DNA of 64,000 nt from Acidiferrimicrobium sp. IK (lineage in GTDB: Bacteria > Actinomycetota > Acidimicrobiia > Acidimicrobiales > Palsa-688). The stretch's first letter is position 1. Every line of letters starts with the position of its first letter. Location of the stretch: positions 1-64,000 of the forward strand of contig NZ_JAIMCB010000005.1 in assembly GCF_025499425.1 (NCBI RefSeq). Reading direction: 5' to 3'. The notes beneath the pieces were generated by a model that searched no databases, was not told the DNA's origin, and worked only from the letters and a program-made list of their open reading frames with translations. Shown here piece after piece: positions 44,068 to 52,761 of this stretch. Both the position numbers and the translations under genes were made by a program.

Positions 44068-44969
44068 TCAGACCAGCCTGCGCCCGAGACGGACCCGCGT
44101 CCGAAAGTCCCACAGGAAGTAGTTGAACGGGAAGTGCCTGAGCGGGGAGGGCAGCCGCCGGCTCACCGCGGCGATGACGCCGATCAGCCGGTTGAAGCGG
44201 CGTTCGTCCGCGTCGGTCCACTCCAGCTGCATCGCCTCGCGAAAGCGCGGAGGCAGGAAGCCGGTGGTCACGAACAGGTTGAAGCGGGACTGGGGCCACC
44301 GCAGCGGGGCAGGCAGGAACCGCAAGGTCGCCAGGTCGTATAGGTATTCCCGCACGGGTGGATCGATCGACACCCGCTCGAGGGCGCGCTCCCAGTACTC
44401 CTCAAACTCGGCGCGGGAAGCGGGCCACATCTCCGGCTTGACCTGCAGCGTCGTGCCCAACGGCCTGGCGGCCTCGTAGAGGGCGTCGGCGGTGGCGTCG
44501 TCGAGCGGGCCACCGAAGCGGACGGCGACGTCGAGCGACCCGTAGTACAAGCAGGCCGCCACCCACAGCTGCAGCTCCGGGTCGAAGGCGTTGTACTCGA
44601 CGGGGCTGACGGGCCCGGAGTGCACCTGGGCGTGGGACCGGTTGACCGCCTTGCGGTAGGTCCGCCGCTCGTCCTCCGAGCCCATCAGCGCCACCGCCAA
44701 GTAGGTGAAGGTGGTGCGGAACCGCTTGAGGGGGTGGAGGGTGACCTTCCCGCTGTCGACCTTGCTCTCCACAACGCCGTAGCCGACCGGAGCCCAACTC
44801 AGCTGCATGATCACGTTGGCCGGCCCGGCGAGGAAACCCCGACGCCGTCCACCACGTCGACGAAGTCGATGGTGGTGGTGCTGGTGGTGGCTGCCCGGTT
44901 TCCGCCGGGACCGGCAGCGGCGCTCGGGGCAAGCGCGGGTGGTGGGGTACGTGCTTCCACGTCCGTCAT
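44068..44969 (-). pseudogene. DUF2236 (MpaB-like oxygenase) gene with one-base frameshift
   Basis: From ATG 44969 the frame reads to IDFVDVVDGVG, then the family sequence continues in another frame as GFLAGPANVIMQLSWAPVGYGV and on to the stop. One extra G in the run GGGG near 44836-44840 would give DGVGGFLAGPANV and a normal ~300-residue protein; the span of 902 bases is one short of a multiple of three. The family is haem-dependent (latex-clearing Lcp and MpaB relatives) with oxygenase roles. Sequencing error or real mutation. The operator spacing supports this start. Confidence 0.75.
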
Positions 44970-44975
44970 GGGTGA

Positions 44976-45007
44976 ATCCTACCTCGGCTTGTTAGCACTC
45001 TGTCAAC
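44976..45007 (-). promoter_or_regulatory. operator copy 3 in a leaderless promoter
   Basis: GTTAGCA-CTC-TGTCAAC (44991-45007) has the same 7-3-7 layout. On the minus strand TTGACA is the -35, 19 bases follow, TAGGAT is the -10 (44981-44976), and six bases later comes the ATG of DUF2236. Confidence 0.7.
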
Positions 45008-45184
45008 AGACGGGTTGACCGCGGTAGGTGGTCGCGGTGTCTCCTTGGGAGGGGAGGAGGTCTCCGGGTTCGCACTCGTCGCCCGACTGGGGAGGACCGT
45101 TGACGGGGGGCGACCAGACGCCGGACAATGCCAGTGGCTGCGGTTGCAGCGGGCGGGCGAAGGCCCGCGGACAAGTTCAAAGGG

Positions 45185-45547
45185 ATGTCGGCCATGACCA
45201 CAGGACAGGTTGAGACGGGGCGGCTGGATCGGAGCCACCTGGCCACCGCCGGCCTATTGTTGGCCAAGGCCGAGAGCACCACCAACGACGCGGAAGCGGT
45301 CGCGCTGGCGGAGCGCTGCTACCGGCTGCTGGCCCGGGTCATTACCGAATACGACATCGCCACTGACGTCGCCGGGCTGCCGGGACGCCGCCGGGAGCGT
45401 CGGCACCTGGTGGACCGCCGAGCGAGCCGCCTCCACCCGCCCGACGGCAACGGTCCGCCTCCCGCCGACGCCTACTCGGCTCTACGTCGCATCCAGCATC
45501 TAGCCGACGACGGCGCCAGCAGAAGGGTCATCGACCTGCGGGCCTGA
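45185..45547 (+). CDS. uncharacterised small protein, DUF2786-like N-terminus
   Basis: 120 residues. TAGLLLAKAESTTNDAEAVALAERCYRLLARVITEYDI resembles the first helices of DUF2786 proteins, but the rest is short and basic (GRRRERRHLVDRRASR). AAAGGG lies upstream of the first ATG; a second ATG three codons on is possible. Alone between divergent DUF2236 and convergent glyoxalase genes. Confidence 0.55.
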   Translation: MSAMTTGQVETGRLDRSHLATAGLLLAKAESTTNDAEAVALAERCYRLLARVITEYDIATDVAGLPGRRRERRHLVDRRASRLHPPDGNGPPPADAYSALRRIQHLADDGASRRVIDLRA

Positions 45548-45555
45548 CCGAGCGC

Positions 45556-45927
45556 CTACTCGGGCAGGTGGCAGACCGCTTCGACGTTGTTGCCGTCCGG
45601 GTCGCGCACGAACGCCGCGTAGTAGTTGGCGTGGTACTCCGGCCACAGCCGCGCCGGGTGCAGCATCTCCGTGCCGTAACCGAGGGCGGCGCCGAGGAAC
45701 GCGTCGACCGACTCGCGGTCGGGGGCTTGGAACGCGATGTGACACTCCCGGAAGCCGTCCCCGGTGTTGCGGGGACCGATCCAAAACGTCGGCTGGGGAG
45801 GGATCCCGAAGCCCGCTACCGTTCCGCGCTCGATGAGCTTCTGGCCTCCGAGGGGGGTGAGCACGGCGTCGTAGAAGGCGGCGCTGGCCTCTGGGTCGGC
45901 GCATTGGATGGAGAGGTGATCGAGCAC
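45556..45927 (-). CDS. VOC (glyoxalase/bleomycin-resistance) family protein
   Basis: A 123-residue metal-dependent VOC fold: MLDHLSIQCADPEASAAFYDAVL at the start (His as ligand), ECHIAFQAPDRESVDAFLGAAL in the middle and the closing FVRDPDGNNVEAVCH with the C-terminal Glu ligand. Members isomerise or cleave small substrates; here the dioxygenase next door suggests an aromatic or detoxification context, but no specific reaction can be assigned. Confidence 0.8.
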   Translation of the reverse strand: MLDHLSIQCADPEASAAFYDAVLTPLGGQKLIERGTVAGFGIPPQPTFWIGPRNTGDGFRECHIAFQAPDRESVDAFLGAALGYGTEMLHPARLWPEYHANYYAAFVRDPDGNNVEAVCHLPE

Positions 45928-45985
45928 ACGCCTACCCTGACCGACTCCGCCTCCGGCGAGTAGGGCCGAACGGCCTTGACCGCCG

Positions 45986-46807
45986 TCACGCCGGTGCCAG
46001 CGCTATGTCGAAGCGACACTCGGGACCGCCGAGACGAGCGACGATCGAGTGGCGAACGCCGAACACCACGTCCTCCCGCAGCCGGGGTGACTCCTCGTCG
46101 AACACGTGCGTGACCAGGGGCGCGAAGCCGGCCGCGCTGACCTTCAGGTGGATGTGAGCCGGGCGCCACACGGCCCGCCCGGCCGCCCGAAGCATGGCCC
46201 CGACCGGCCCGTCGTGGGGCACCGTGTAGTCCACCGGCCGTACGGTCCGCAGCTCGTACCCGCCGTCGCGGCCGGTGCGGAACCTGCCGCGGAGGTTCCG
46301 GCGGGCCGGGTCCTCCTCGATGTCGTAGAGCCCGTTGGGCTGCACCTGCCAGACGTCGATGGTGGCTCCGGCCACCGGCGCGCCGTCGAGGTCGCGGACC
46401 GCTCCGCAAAGCACCAGGGGGTCGCCGCCCGTCGCCGGGTCGTCGACGATCGACTCGCCGAAGGACCGCTCTGGCGCTCCGTCCACGTAGAACGGCCCGA
46501 GCACCGTCGCCTCGGTCGCACCGGGCGCCGGCTGATCGGCGAGGATCTCGAGCAGCATGGACAGGCCGAGGGTGTCGGAGAGAAGCACGAACTCCTGGCG
46601 TACCTCGTCGCATCGCTGACCCACCGCGGTGAGGAACGCGATTCCGCTGGCCCACTCCTCTCTGGTCAGGCCGACCTCGCGGGCGAACTCATGGAGGTGG
46701 CAGACCGCGGCCTGCATCACCTCGCGGGCGCGCTGGTCGGGGGCCGAGGCGAATGACGAGACGACCTGGGCCAGGTGGTCGTCTGCAGCCGGGTTGGTGT
46801 CGGCCAT
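45986..46807 (-). CDS. intradiol ring-cleavage dioxygenase (hydroxyquinol/catechol 1,2-type)
   Basis: 273 residues. The N-terminal helical dimer domain (HLHEFAREVGLTREEWASGIAFLTAVGQ) is that of hydroxyquinol and catechol 1,2-dioxygenases; the Fe(III) ligands appear as Tyr in NGLYDIEED, Tyr in VDYTVPHDG and the pair RPAHIHLKV. It opens the ring between the hydroxyls. AGGAG lies before the ATG. No other ring-degradation genes adjoin, apart from the VOC gene. Confidence 0.87.
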   Translation of the reverse strand: MADTNPAADDHLAQVVSSFASAPDQRAREVMQAAVCHLHEFAREVGLTREEWASGIAFLTAVGQRCDEVRQEFVLLSDTLGLSMLLEILADQPAPGATEATVLGPFYVDGAPERSFGESIVDDPATGGDPLVLCGAVRDLDGAPVAGATIDVWQVQPNGLYDIEEDPARRNLRGRFRTGRDGGYELRTVRPVDYTVPHDGPVGAMLRAAGRAVWRPAHIHLKVSAAGFAPLVTHVFDEESPRLREDVVFGVRHSIVARLGGPECRFDIALAPA

Positions 46808-46899
46808 CTGTTCTCCTATCCCCCGGGGCGGCGGCTCGCCCGTCACTGCTTCGCCGCACGACGCTTCCGGCGAGTATGCCAGCGCCGTGCGGGTCGCGC

Positions 46900-47310
46900 T
46901 CAGCCGGCGAGGAGCACGCCGAGCACCACCGCGGTCAGCGAGGAGAGGCTGGTGGCGGCGCCCCACGCGGCCAGGCCGGCCCGGCTGCGTGACCGGGCGT
47001 GCAGCCACGCGGCCAGGCCGGCGACGACCACCACTGCGATCTTGACGCCGAGGACCGCCTGCCAGGCGTTGGGCTGGCCGGCATGGACGGCGGCCACGTT
47101 CCACACCCCGGTCGCGATCAGCACTGCGTAGGCCGGCCAGCTGAGGCGGGCGAACGCGGCGGCGACTTGCCGGGGCACGTCGGGTCCGGCCCGGCGGGCG
47201 GTGGGCACCAACCCGGCCAGCGTGATCTGGCCGCCGACCCACACGGTGGCAGCCAGGACGTGCAGTGACAGGCGGACGGTGTCGACCGCCGGGGCCAGCT
47301 GCGCTATCAC
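46900..47310 (-). CDS. CopD-like four-helix membrane protein
   Basis: 136 residues with four hydrophobic helices. The first carries LHVLAATVWVGGQITLAGLVPTARR, the pattern of CopD/DUF2269 copper-resistance-type proteins, with conserved His and Trp. GTG 47310 places the first helix at the N-terminus; the longer ORF adds a polar stretch. Function tentative. Confidence 0.6.
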   Translation of the reverse strand: MIAQLAPAVDTVRLSLHVLAATVWVGGQITLAGLVPTARRAGPDVPRQVAAAFARLSWPAYAVLIATGVWNVAAVHAGQPNAWQAVLGVKIAVVVVAGLAAWLHARSRSRAGLAAWGAATSLSSLTAVVLGVLLAG

Positions 47311-47460
47311 CGCTCGCCCCGGCGGGTGGCGCGGCTGGCGGGAGTCACGGAAGGGGGCGTGCGGCCTCGTATCGGCCTGCACCCCCCGGACGTCGAGCGC
47401 TCAGCAAGTGATCCGGTTCGCATGGAGCCATCTTTGCCTCCACGGGCCTGGTGCGCGTGT

Positions 47461-47466
47461 TAGCGT
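47461..47466 (+). promoter_or_regulatory. possible -10 of the cold-shock gene
   Basis: TAGCGT lies about 113 bases before the ATG, which would give a 5' leader of roughly 105 bases, as is usual for cold-shock mRNAs. The -35 is unclear. Confidence 0.25.
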
Positions 47467-47579
47467 TTCACTCGAGGGCAAGGACACCAGCAGTGGATGG
47501 CATCCCTCCGGCTCACAAAGAGCCAGGCCGTGACCCGTCTGATCCACGAGTCAATTCGGCCGGGAAAGGAGTGATTGTC

Positions 47580-47783
47580 ATGGCAACTGGCACCGTAAAA
47601 TGGTTCAACGGCGACAAGGGTTTCGGCTTCATCACCCAAGACGCCGGCGGCCCTGATGTCTTCGTACATTTCAGTGCGATCTCTGGCACCGGGTACCGCA
47701 ACCTGGAGGAAGGTCAGAAGGTCGAGTTCGAGACCAACCAGGGCCCGAAGGGCCTGCAGGCGGCCAACGTCCGCCTGGCCTGA
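47580..47783 (+). CDS. cspA: cold-shock protein (CspA family)
   Basis: 67 residues: [31 protein letters not shown] holds RNP1 (KGFGFI) and RNP2 (VFVHF), and the fold ends [19 protein letters not shown]. An OB-fold RNA chaperone. AAGGAG precedes the ATG at good spacing. Separate transcription unit ending in a hairpin. Confidence 0.95.
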   Translation: MATGTVKWFNGDKGFGFITQDAGGPDVFVHFSAISGTGYRNLEEGQKVEFETNQGPKGLQAANVRLA

Positions 47784-47807
47784 CCCGTCGGTCAACTAGG
47801 TCCTGTC

Positions 47808-47834
47808 GACGGGTTCGCTCGAAGTGAACCCGTC
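47808..47834. terminator. hairpin after the cold-shock gene
   Basis: GACGGGTTC-N9-GAACCCGTC is a perfect 9-bp stem between two convergent genes, without a T-tract. Confidence 0.65.
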
Positions 47835-47851
47835 CACAGGCGCGCTCGGAT

Positions 47852-48736
47852 TCAGGTGGTCCCCCGGCTCTGCCCGGGCCCGGGACCACCGAGCGCCTCG
47901 ATTACCGCAGCGAAGTCCGGCCAGTCGCGCCCCGACTCGATGACGGTGGTGAGCAGCTCCTCGGCTGCCGGGGCGATCCGCAGCGCCGACCCGCTGCCGC
48001 GCGCCAACTCGAGCGCCAGGCGCACGTCCTTTCGGGCCAGCGCCGGACCGAACCACCCAGGGTGGGCCGGGTCCAGGGTCGGCTCCAGGCGCATCTTGGC
48101 CGACGGGCTGAGGACCGGCGTGTCGGCGAACACCGCCCGCAGCAAGTCGTCGTCGAGTCCCTGGCCCCGGGCCACGGCGATCCCTTCCGCCATCGCGGCC
48201 ACCCCGGTGACGAGCAGCAGGTTACAGACCAGCTTCATCGCCGCGCCGGTACCGGCCGGCCCGCAGTGGATCGTCGAGGTGCCGAGATCATCGAGAAGCG
48301 GCCGGATCGCCTCGAGCGCAGCTTCCGGGCCTCCCACGAGGAAGCGACCCTGGCCCTTCTCGAGGGCCCCCGGCGCGCCGAGCACCGGCGTGTCGAGGAC
48401 CTGCCCGTCGGGGCCCGACGCGGCCAGGCTCCGGGCCAGACCGGGGGAGACGGTGCTGACGTCGGCCAGTACCGCCCCGGACGGCAGAGCGGCGAGGATC
48501 CCCTGGTCGCCGCCGCAGACCGACTCGACGGCGGCGTCGTCGGTCAGCACGACGAGGACCGCTTCGGCGGCGGCGACCGCGTCGGCGGGGCTAGGCGCTT
48601 CTTTGGCGCCGGCGCCGACCAGTTCGCCGGCCTTGCCGGGGGAGCGGTTCCACACCGTCACCTCGTGGCCTGACTGAAGCGCCCGCGCCGCGCACGCCCG
48701 TCCCATGTTGCCCAATCCGATGACCGTGACTCGCAT
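47852..48736 (-). CDS. NAD(P)-dependent beta-hydroxyacid dehydrogenase (HIBADH family)
   Basis: 294 residues: VTVIGLGNMGRACAARALQSGHEVTVWNRS binds the cofactor; DTPVLGAPGALEKGQGRFLVGG is the substrate loop; GPAGTGAAMKLVCNLLL carries the catalytic lysine. The family covers 3-hydroxyisobutyrate, tartronate semialdehyde and related dehydrogenases. Confidence 0.85.
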   Translation of the reverse strand: MRVTVIGLGNMGRACAARALQSGHEVTVWNRSPGKAGELVGAGAKEAPSPADAVAAAEAVLVVLTDDAAVESVCGGDQGILAALPSGAVLADVSTVSPGLARSLAASGPDGQVLDTPVLGAPGALEKGQGRFLVGGPEAALEAIRPLLDDLGTSTIHCGPAGTGAAMKLVCNLLLVTGVAAMAEGIAVARGQGLDDDLLRAVFADTPVLSPSAKMRLEPTLDPAHPGWFGPALARKDVRLALELARGSGSALRIAPAAEELLTTVIESGRDWPDFAAVIEALGGPGPGQSRGTT

Positions 48737-48832
48737 GGGTTGGTCCTACCCACCGCAGGCGGGCGGCCCGCCGCTACCGCCCGCCGCTTCGGGCGCGACA
48801 CGAGCGGGCTGCGGGCTGCCTCGAGTGCCGGC

Positions 48833-49075
48833 TCAGCGCCGGGCGAACAGCCGGCTGAGCCACGCCCTCAGACCCCGGGCCGGTGGCGCGGGCGGGGCGG
48901 TGTAGAAGCGCTGGAACGCCGCGGTGTCGTCGGGGCGCGGTCCCGCCCCGAGCGGCGCCCCGCACGCTGGGCAGACGGCCTCACCGGTGGCTCCGACCGC
49001 CGGCGCGGGGTAGGAAAGACCGCAGCCCGGGCACGTTCCCGGGCCCGAGACACCAGCACTCATAGCTCCAGCCAT
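48833..49075 (-). CDS. small zinc-ribbon protein
   Basis: 80 residues with two CxxC knuckles (GTCPGCGLSYP and AVCPACGAPLG), then a Pro/Ala-rich linker and a basic, amphipathic end (GLRAWLSRLFARR). Likely a membrane-associated or nucleic-acid-associated accessory protein. A second ATG four codons in is equally possible. Confidence 0.6.
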   Translation of the reverse strand: MAGAMSAGVSGPGTCPGCGLSYPAPAVGATGEAVCPACGAPLGAGPRPDDTAAFQRFYTAPPAPPARGLRAWLSRLFARR

Positions 49076-49142
49076 GGCCGCATAGGTTAGAAGCCCGGGG
49101 GCGGCCCTGTGACGGATGGGGCCGTCGTAGACTTTCGCTGCT

Positions 49143-50711
49143 GTGCCCCGCCTGACCGACCAGCTCCTGCTCATGGCCGAGCACCTCGGCGACCAGACCG
49201 GCTTTGTCGACCTCGGGTCTGGCGGGCGGCTCACCTTCGAGCGGTGGGCGCAAGGGGGCGCCGACGTGGCGGCCGGGTTGGCGCGCCTCGGGGTGGTCCC
49301 CGGCGAGCGGGTGGCGCTGCACCTGCCTCTCGAGGACCCGATTCGCTGGGTCGTGGCCTACGCCGGCATCCACATGGCAGGGGCGGTCGCGGTGCCCCTC
49401 AACCCTCGCCTGGTAGGCCCGGAGCTGACCGCGCTGCTGGGCCACGCCGAGGTGTCGGTGGCGCTGACCGGCGGCCCCGGAGCCTCCGTGCTGCTGGGCG
49501 TCGCCCCTTCGCTGCCCACCCTGCGGCACGTGATTGTCGGAGGGGAGCCCGTCGCGGCCCGGGCCGGGGCCGCGACGGTGCTGCGGTGGGAGGAAGCGGT
49601 CGCGCCCGGCGCCCCTTTCCCCACCTCCGTCCCTGCCGACGAGGACGACATCGCCGACATCGTCTACACGTCGGGCACGACCGGCCGGCCCAAGGGTGTC
49701 GTCGTCCGTCACGCCAACTCGTCGCTCATCCCCAACGGGCTGCCGGCGTGGAACGGCAGCGGGTGGCTGACGTCGTCGCCGCTGTTCACCTTCGCCGGTA
49801 TCACCGCGGTGTACAACCCGATGAAGCTCGGGATGGTGGCCCTCTACCTGCCCCGCTTCGACGCCAAGGCGTGGATCGAGGCGGTAGAACGGGAACGGCC
49901 GTCGATGGTGTTCCTGGTCCCGGCCATGGCCGAGCTGCTGCTCGCGGATCCGGGGTTCGCGACGGCCGACCTCTCCAGCATCGGGCTGGCCGCGGTCGGC
50001 TCCGCGCCGTTGGCCCCCGACACCTGGCGGCGCCTGCAGGCCCGCATGCCGGCCGCGGCGGTCTCCAACGCGTACGGGATGACCGAGGCCGGGCCGGCGT
50101 TCACGGTGCTGCCGAAGGAGGAGGCCGAGCGCCGCGTGGGATCGGTCGGACGCCCGCTTCCGCCCGCGGAGTTCTTCGTGGTGGGGAAAGGGGGCGAGCG
50201 GCTGGCTGCAGGCGAGGTGGGGGAGCTGGTCATCCGGCTGCCCGGGCGACCCCGCGAGTACTACCGGGACCCGGAAGCCACCGCCGCGGTGTGGCACGAG
50301 GACGGGCTCCACACCGGTGACCTGGCCCGCCTCGACGACGACGGCTACGTCTACATCGTGGGGAGGACCAAGGAAGTCATCATCCGGGGCGGCAACAACG
50401 TGTACGCCGGCGACGTCGAAGCGGTCCTCTACGAGCATCCTGCGGTGGCGGAGGCCACCGTCGCCGGGGTGCCCCACCCGGTGCTCGGAGAGGACGTCGC
50501 GGCGTGGGTGGTCGCCGCCCCCGACGCCATCATCGACCCGGTGGGGCTGCGGGACTGGAGCGCCGAGCGCCTGGCCCCCCACAAGGTTCCACGCCACATC
50601 ACCGTGGTCGCGTCGCTGCCGCGCAACGCGACCGGGAAGGTGGTGCGGACCCAACTGCCTCCCGCCGCGGAACCGTTGCCGCGCCTGTCGGACCGCCCGG
50701 AGCGGGCGTAA
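49143..50711 (+). CDS. AMP-dependent acyl-CoA synthetase/ligase
   Basis: 522 residues, ANL superfamily: YTSGTTGRPKGVVVRH, AYGMTEAGPAF, GLHTGDLARLDDDGYVYIVGRTKEVIIRGGNNVYAGDVE and LPRNATGKVVRTQL with the catalytic lysine. GTG start; TAGACT lies nine bases upstream. It could activate a fatty or aromatic acid; it differs from the mce-side ligase and has no obvious partner. Confidence 0.88.
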   Translation: MPRLTDQLLLMAEHLGDQTGFVDLGSGGRLTFERWAQGGADVAAGLARLGVVPGERVALHLPLEDPIRWVVAYAGIHMAGAVAVPLNPRLVGPELTALLGHAEVSVALTGGPGASVLLGVAPSLPTLRHVIVGGEPVAARAGAATVLRWEEAVAPGAPFPTSVPADEDDIADIVYTSGTTGRPKGVVVRHANSSLIPNGLPAWNGSGWLTSSPLFTFAGITAVYNPMKLGMVALYLPRFDAKAWIEAVERERPSMVFLVPAMAELLLADPGFATADLSSIGLAAVGSAPLAPDTWRRLQARMPAAAVSNAYGMTEAGPAFTVLPKEEAERRVGSVGRPLPPAEFFVVGKGGERLAAGEVGELVIRLPGRPREYYRDPEATAAVWHEDGLHTGDLARLDDDGYVYIVGRTKEVIIRGGNNVYAGDVEAVLYEHPAVAEATVAGVPHPVLGEDVAAWVVAAPDAIIDPVGLRDWSAERLAPHKVPRHITVVASLPRNATGKVVRTQLPPAAEPLPRLSDRPERA

Positions 50712-50714
50712 CCT
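50709..50714 (+). promoter_or_regulatory. -10 element inside the preceding stop codon
   Basis: TAACCT, six bases before the GTG of the 90-aa gene, begins with the TAA stop of the ligase gene. It could start a leaderless message. Confidence 0.3.
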
Positions 50715-50720
50715 CTACCC

Positions 50721-50993
50721 GTGGTGTTCCTGGTCCTGCTGGCGGTGGCGGCGGCGTGCCTGGCCGGCTACTGGTGGCTGGGCAAGACGGCCACGCCGGG
50801 CCAGCGGGCCATCGAGGAGCGCTGGAAGGCCAACCGGGGTGCGCTACGACGGGCGACGGCGAGTGTCCCCGGGTTGATGGGGCGGATGCACGTCGGTCGG
50901 GCCCACCGCGACGCCGACTGGTGGTCCCGCCAGCCCGCCGACCTGCCAGAGGTCCCCGAACCCGAGGAGCACAAGGAGCCCTGGCGGCACTGA
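50721..50993 (+). CDS. small single-pass membrane protein
   Basis: 90 residues: a hydrophobic helix (VFLVLLAVAAACLAGYWWLG) followed by a charged tail with RRATASVPGLMGRMHVGRAHRDADWW and an acidic end (EVPEPEEHKEPW). It starts nine bases after the acyl-CoA synthetase gene. No family recognised. Confidence 0.6.
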   Translation: MVFLVLLAVAAACLAGYWWLGKTATPGQRAIEERWKANRGALRRATASVPGLMGRMHVGRAHRDADWWSRQPADLPEVPEPEEHKEPWRH

Positions 50994-51018
50994 CTTAGGC
51001 GCCCGGTGGTGGGCGGCG

Positions 51019-51675
51019 TCAGGGCAGCGTGCGCATGATCTGGTAGACGCCGGCGAAGTTGGCGTTGACCTCGTCGGGGATCGGCACCGGGCCGCCGAGG
51101 GCCCTGGCCCCCCACGCGATCTGGGCGCTTCGCTCGACTAGCGCCACTATGTGCAGCGCCTTCGCCGGGGACGGCCCGACCGTCACGATCCCGTGGTTGG
51201 CGAGCAGCGCCGCGCCCCGGTCCTTCAACGCGGTGACCGCCGCGTCGCCCATCGCTTCGCTGCCCGACGGCGCGTACTGGCTGCAGCGAACGTCACCGCC
51301 GACGTACATGGTGAACTCGTCGATGCACGCCGGCACCGGCTGATGGCTGACCGCGAACATGGTTGCCCACACGGGGTGGGAGTGGATCACCGATCCGATG
51401 TCTTCGAAGGCCCGGTAGCAGGCCAGGTGCAGGTGCAGCTCAGAGGTGGGGGAGCGCCCGTCGGCCGCGTCGAGCACCGTTCCGTCGGCGTCGACGACCA
51501 CCAGATCCCCGAGGACCATGGCCTCGTAGTCCACCGCGGAGGGGGTGGCCACGACCGTGCCGTCCTCGCGACGGGCGGAGATGTTGCCGGCGGTGCCCTC
51601 GACCAGCCCCTTGCGGGCCATGTCCTTCGCTGCTGCCAGCACCGCCTGGTGGGCGTCGGGGACCCAGGCGGTCAT
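51019..51675 (-). CDS. class II aldolase/adducin family protein
   Basis: 218 residues: GTAGNISAR, SELHLHLACYRAF, VIHSHPVWATMFA and LANHGIVTVGPSPAKAL include the three zinc histidines and the glutamate of L-fuculose-phosphate aldolase relatives. It probably cleaves or epimerises a sugar phosphate. The ATGA overlap with the dehydrogenase gene and the adjacent FGGY kinase suggest a small sugar or sugar-acid pathway. Confidence 0.85.
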   Translation of the reverse strand: MTAWVPDAHQAVLAAAKDMARKGLVEGTAGNISARREDGTVVATPSAVDYEAMVLGDLVVVDADGTVLDAADGRSPTSELHLHLACYRAFEDIGSVIHSHPVWATMFAVSHQPVPACIDEFTMYVGGDVRCSQYAPSGSEAMGDAAVTALKDRGAALLANHGIVTVGPSPAKALHIVALVERSAQIAWGARALGGPVPIPDEVNANFAGVYQIMRTLP

Positions 51676-52736
51676 CGGCCCAGCACCTCCGGGTTGGCCA
51701 GGTGGGTCGGGCGCCGGCCGTCCAAGATCAGCGCCAGGTCCGCTGCGATCATCTCTGCTCCTCTGCTCTCGGTGTCCCAGGTAGCGCCGGCAATGTGCGG
51801 CGTCACCACGACGTTGGGGGCGTCGAGCAGCGGGTCGCCGAGGCCCGGCGCCTCGCCCTCGACGTGGTCGATCCCGGCGCCGCCCAGGCGCCCGTCGCGC
51901 AGCGCGTCGATCAACGCGCCGGTGTCGAGGAGGCTGCCTCTCGCGGTGTTGATGATCACCGCGCCCGGGGCCAGCCGCTCGATCACCCTCCGGTCGACGA
52001 GGGCAGCTCCGCCGGCTCCTTTCGGTGCGTGGATGCTGAGAACGTCGGCCCCGTCGACGACCGCGTCGAGGTCGTGGTCGGCGTCGGGCTGGTACGGGTC
52101 GTAAGCCCGGACCTGCATGCCGAGCGCCTCGAGCCTCCAGCGCAGCGCCCGGCCGACCGCGCCCAGCCCAAGGAGGGCGACGCGCCGGCCGGCCAGCTCG
52201 CCGGCGCGGTAGCGCTGGTAGGGGATGGTGCCGTCCTTCCAGACCTCACCGGCTCGCACCTCCCCGTCGGCGTCGGTGATCCGCCGGGTCACCGCCAGCA
52301 GCAGGGCCAGCGCGTGCTCGGCCACCGCGTCGGCGTTACGCCCGGGGGTGTGCAGCACCGGGATCCCGGCGGCGGTCGCCGCCTCGAGGTCCACGTTGTT
52401 CGGGTCGCCCCGGGTGGCGGCCACCGCGATGAGCGGCAGGGCCAGGGTGGCCGGGCCGACCAGGTCGCTCTCGACCACGAGCACCCGGGCGCCTTCCGCC
52501 GCCACCCGGGTCGCCAGGCCGGTGTCGTCGTACATGCGCAGCGGTGACTGCTCGATCCACGGCTCGTAGACGACGTCGGCCAGTTGCATGAGCCGCTCGA
52601 GGCCCGGACCGCGAAGCGGGGCGGTCACCAGCGCCCGGGGCCGGTCCGAGCCGGTGCCGGCGTTGTTGTCGCTGCCGCTGGCGTTGGTGCCGCCGACGTT
52701 GGTGTCGCCGGCGCTGTTGTGTACTGCGGGCACCAC
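51672..52736 (-). CDS. D-isomer-specific 2-hydroxyacid dehydrogenase
   Basis: About 354 residues. Cofactor site ALLGLGAVGRALRWRLEALGMQVRAYDPY, catalytic Arg in INTARGSLLD, Glu in HVEGEAPG and His in VVVTPHIAG are all present, as in phosphoglycerate dehydrogenase-like enzymes. The start is unclear: GTG 52736 gives an odd Asn/Gly/Ser-rich leader (TNVGGTNASGSDNNAGTGSD); GTG 52628 would lose part of the first strand. The kinase start on the other strand is only 25 bases away. Confidence 0.82.
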   Translation of the reverse strand: MVPAVHNSAGDTNVGGTNASGSDNNAGTGSDRPRALVTAPLRGPGLERLMQLADVVYEPWIEQSPLRMYDDTGLATRVAAEGARVLVVESDLVGPATLALPLIAVAATRGDPNNVDLEAATAAGIPVLHTPGRNADAVAEHALALLLAVTRRITDADGEVRAGEVWKDGTIPYQRYRAGELAGRRVALLGLGAVGRALRWRLEALGMQVRAYDPYQPDADHDLDAVVDGADVLSIHAPKGAGGAALVDRRVIERLAPGAVIINTARGSLLDTGALIDALRDGRLGGAGIDHVEGEAPGLGDPLLDAPNVVVTPHIAGATWDTESRGAEMIAADLALILDGRRPTHLANPEVLGR

Positions 52737-52761
52737 GCCATACTGGCCCTGCGTGGCCCGC

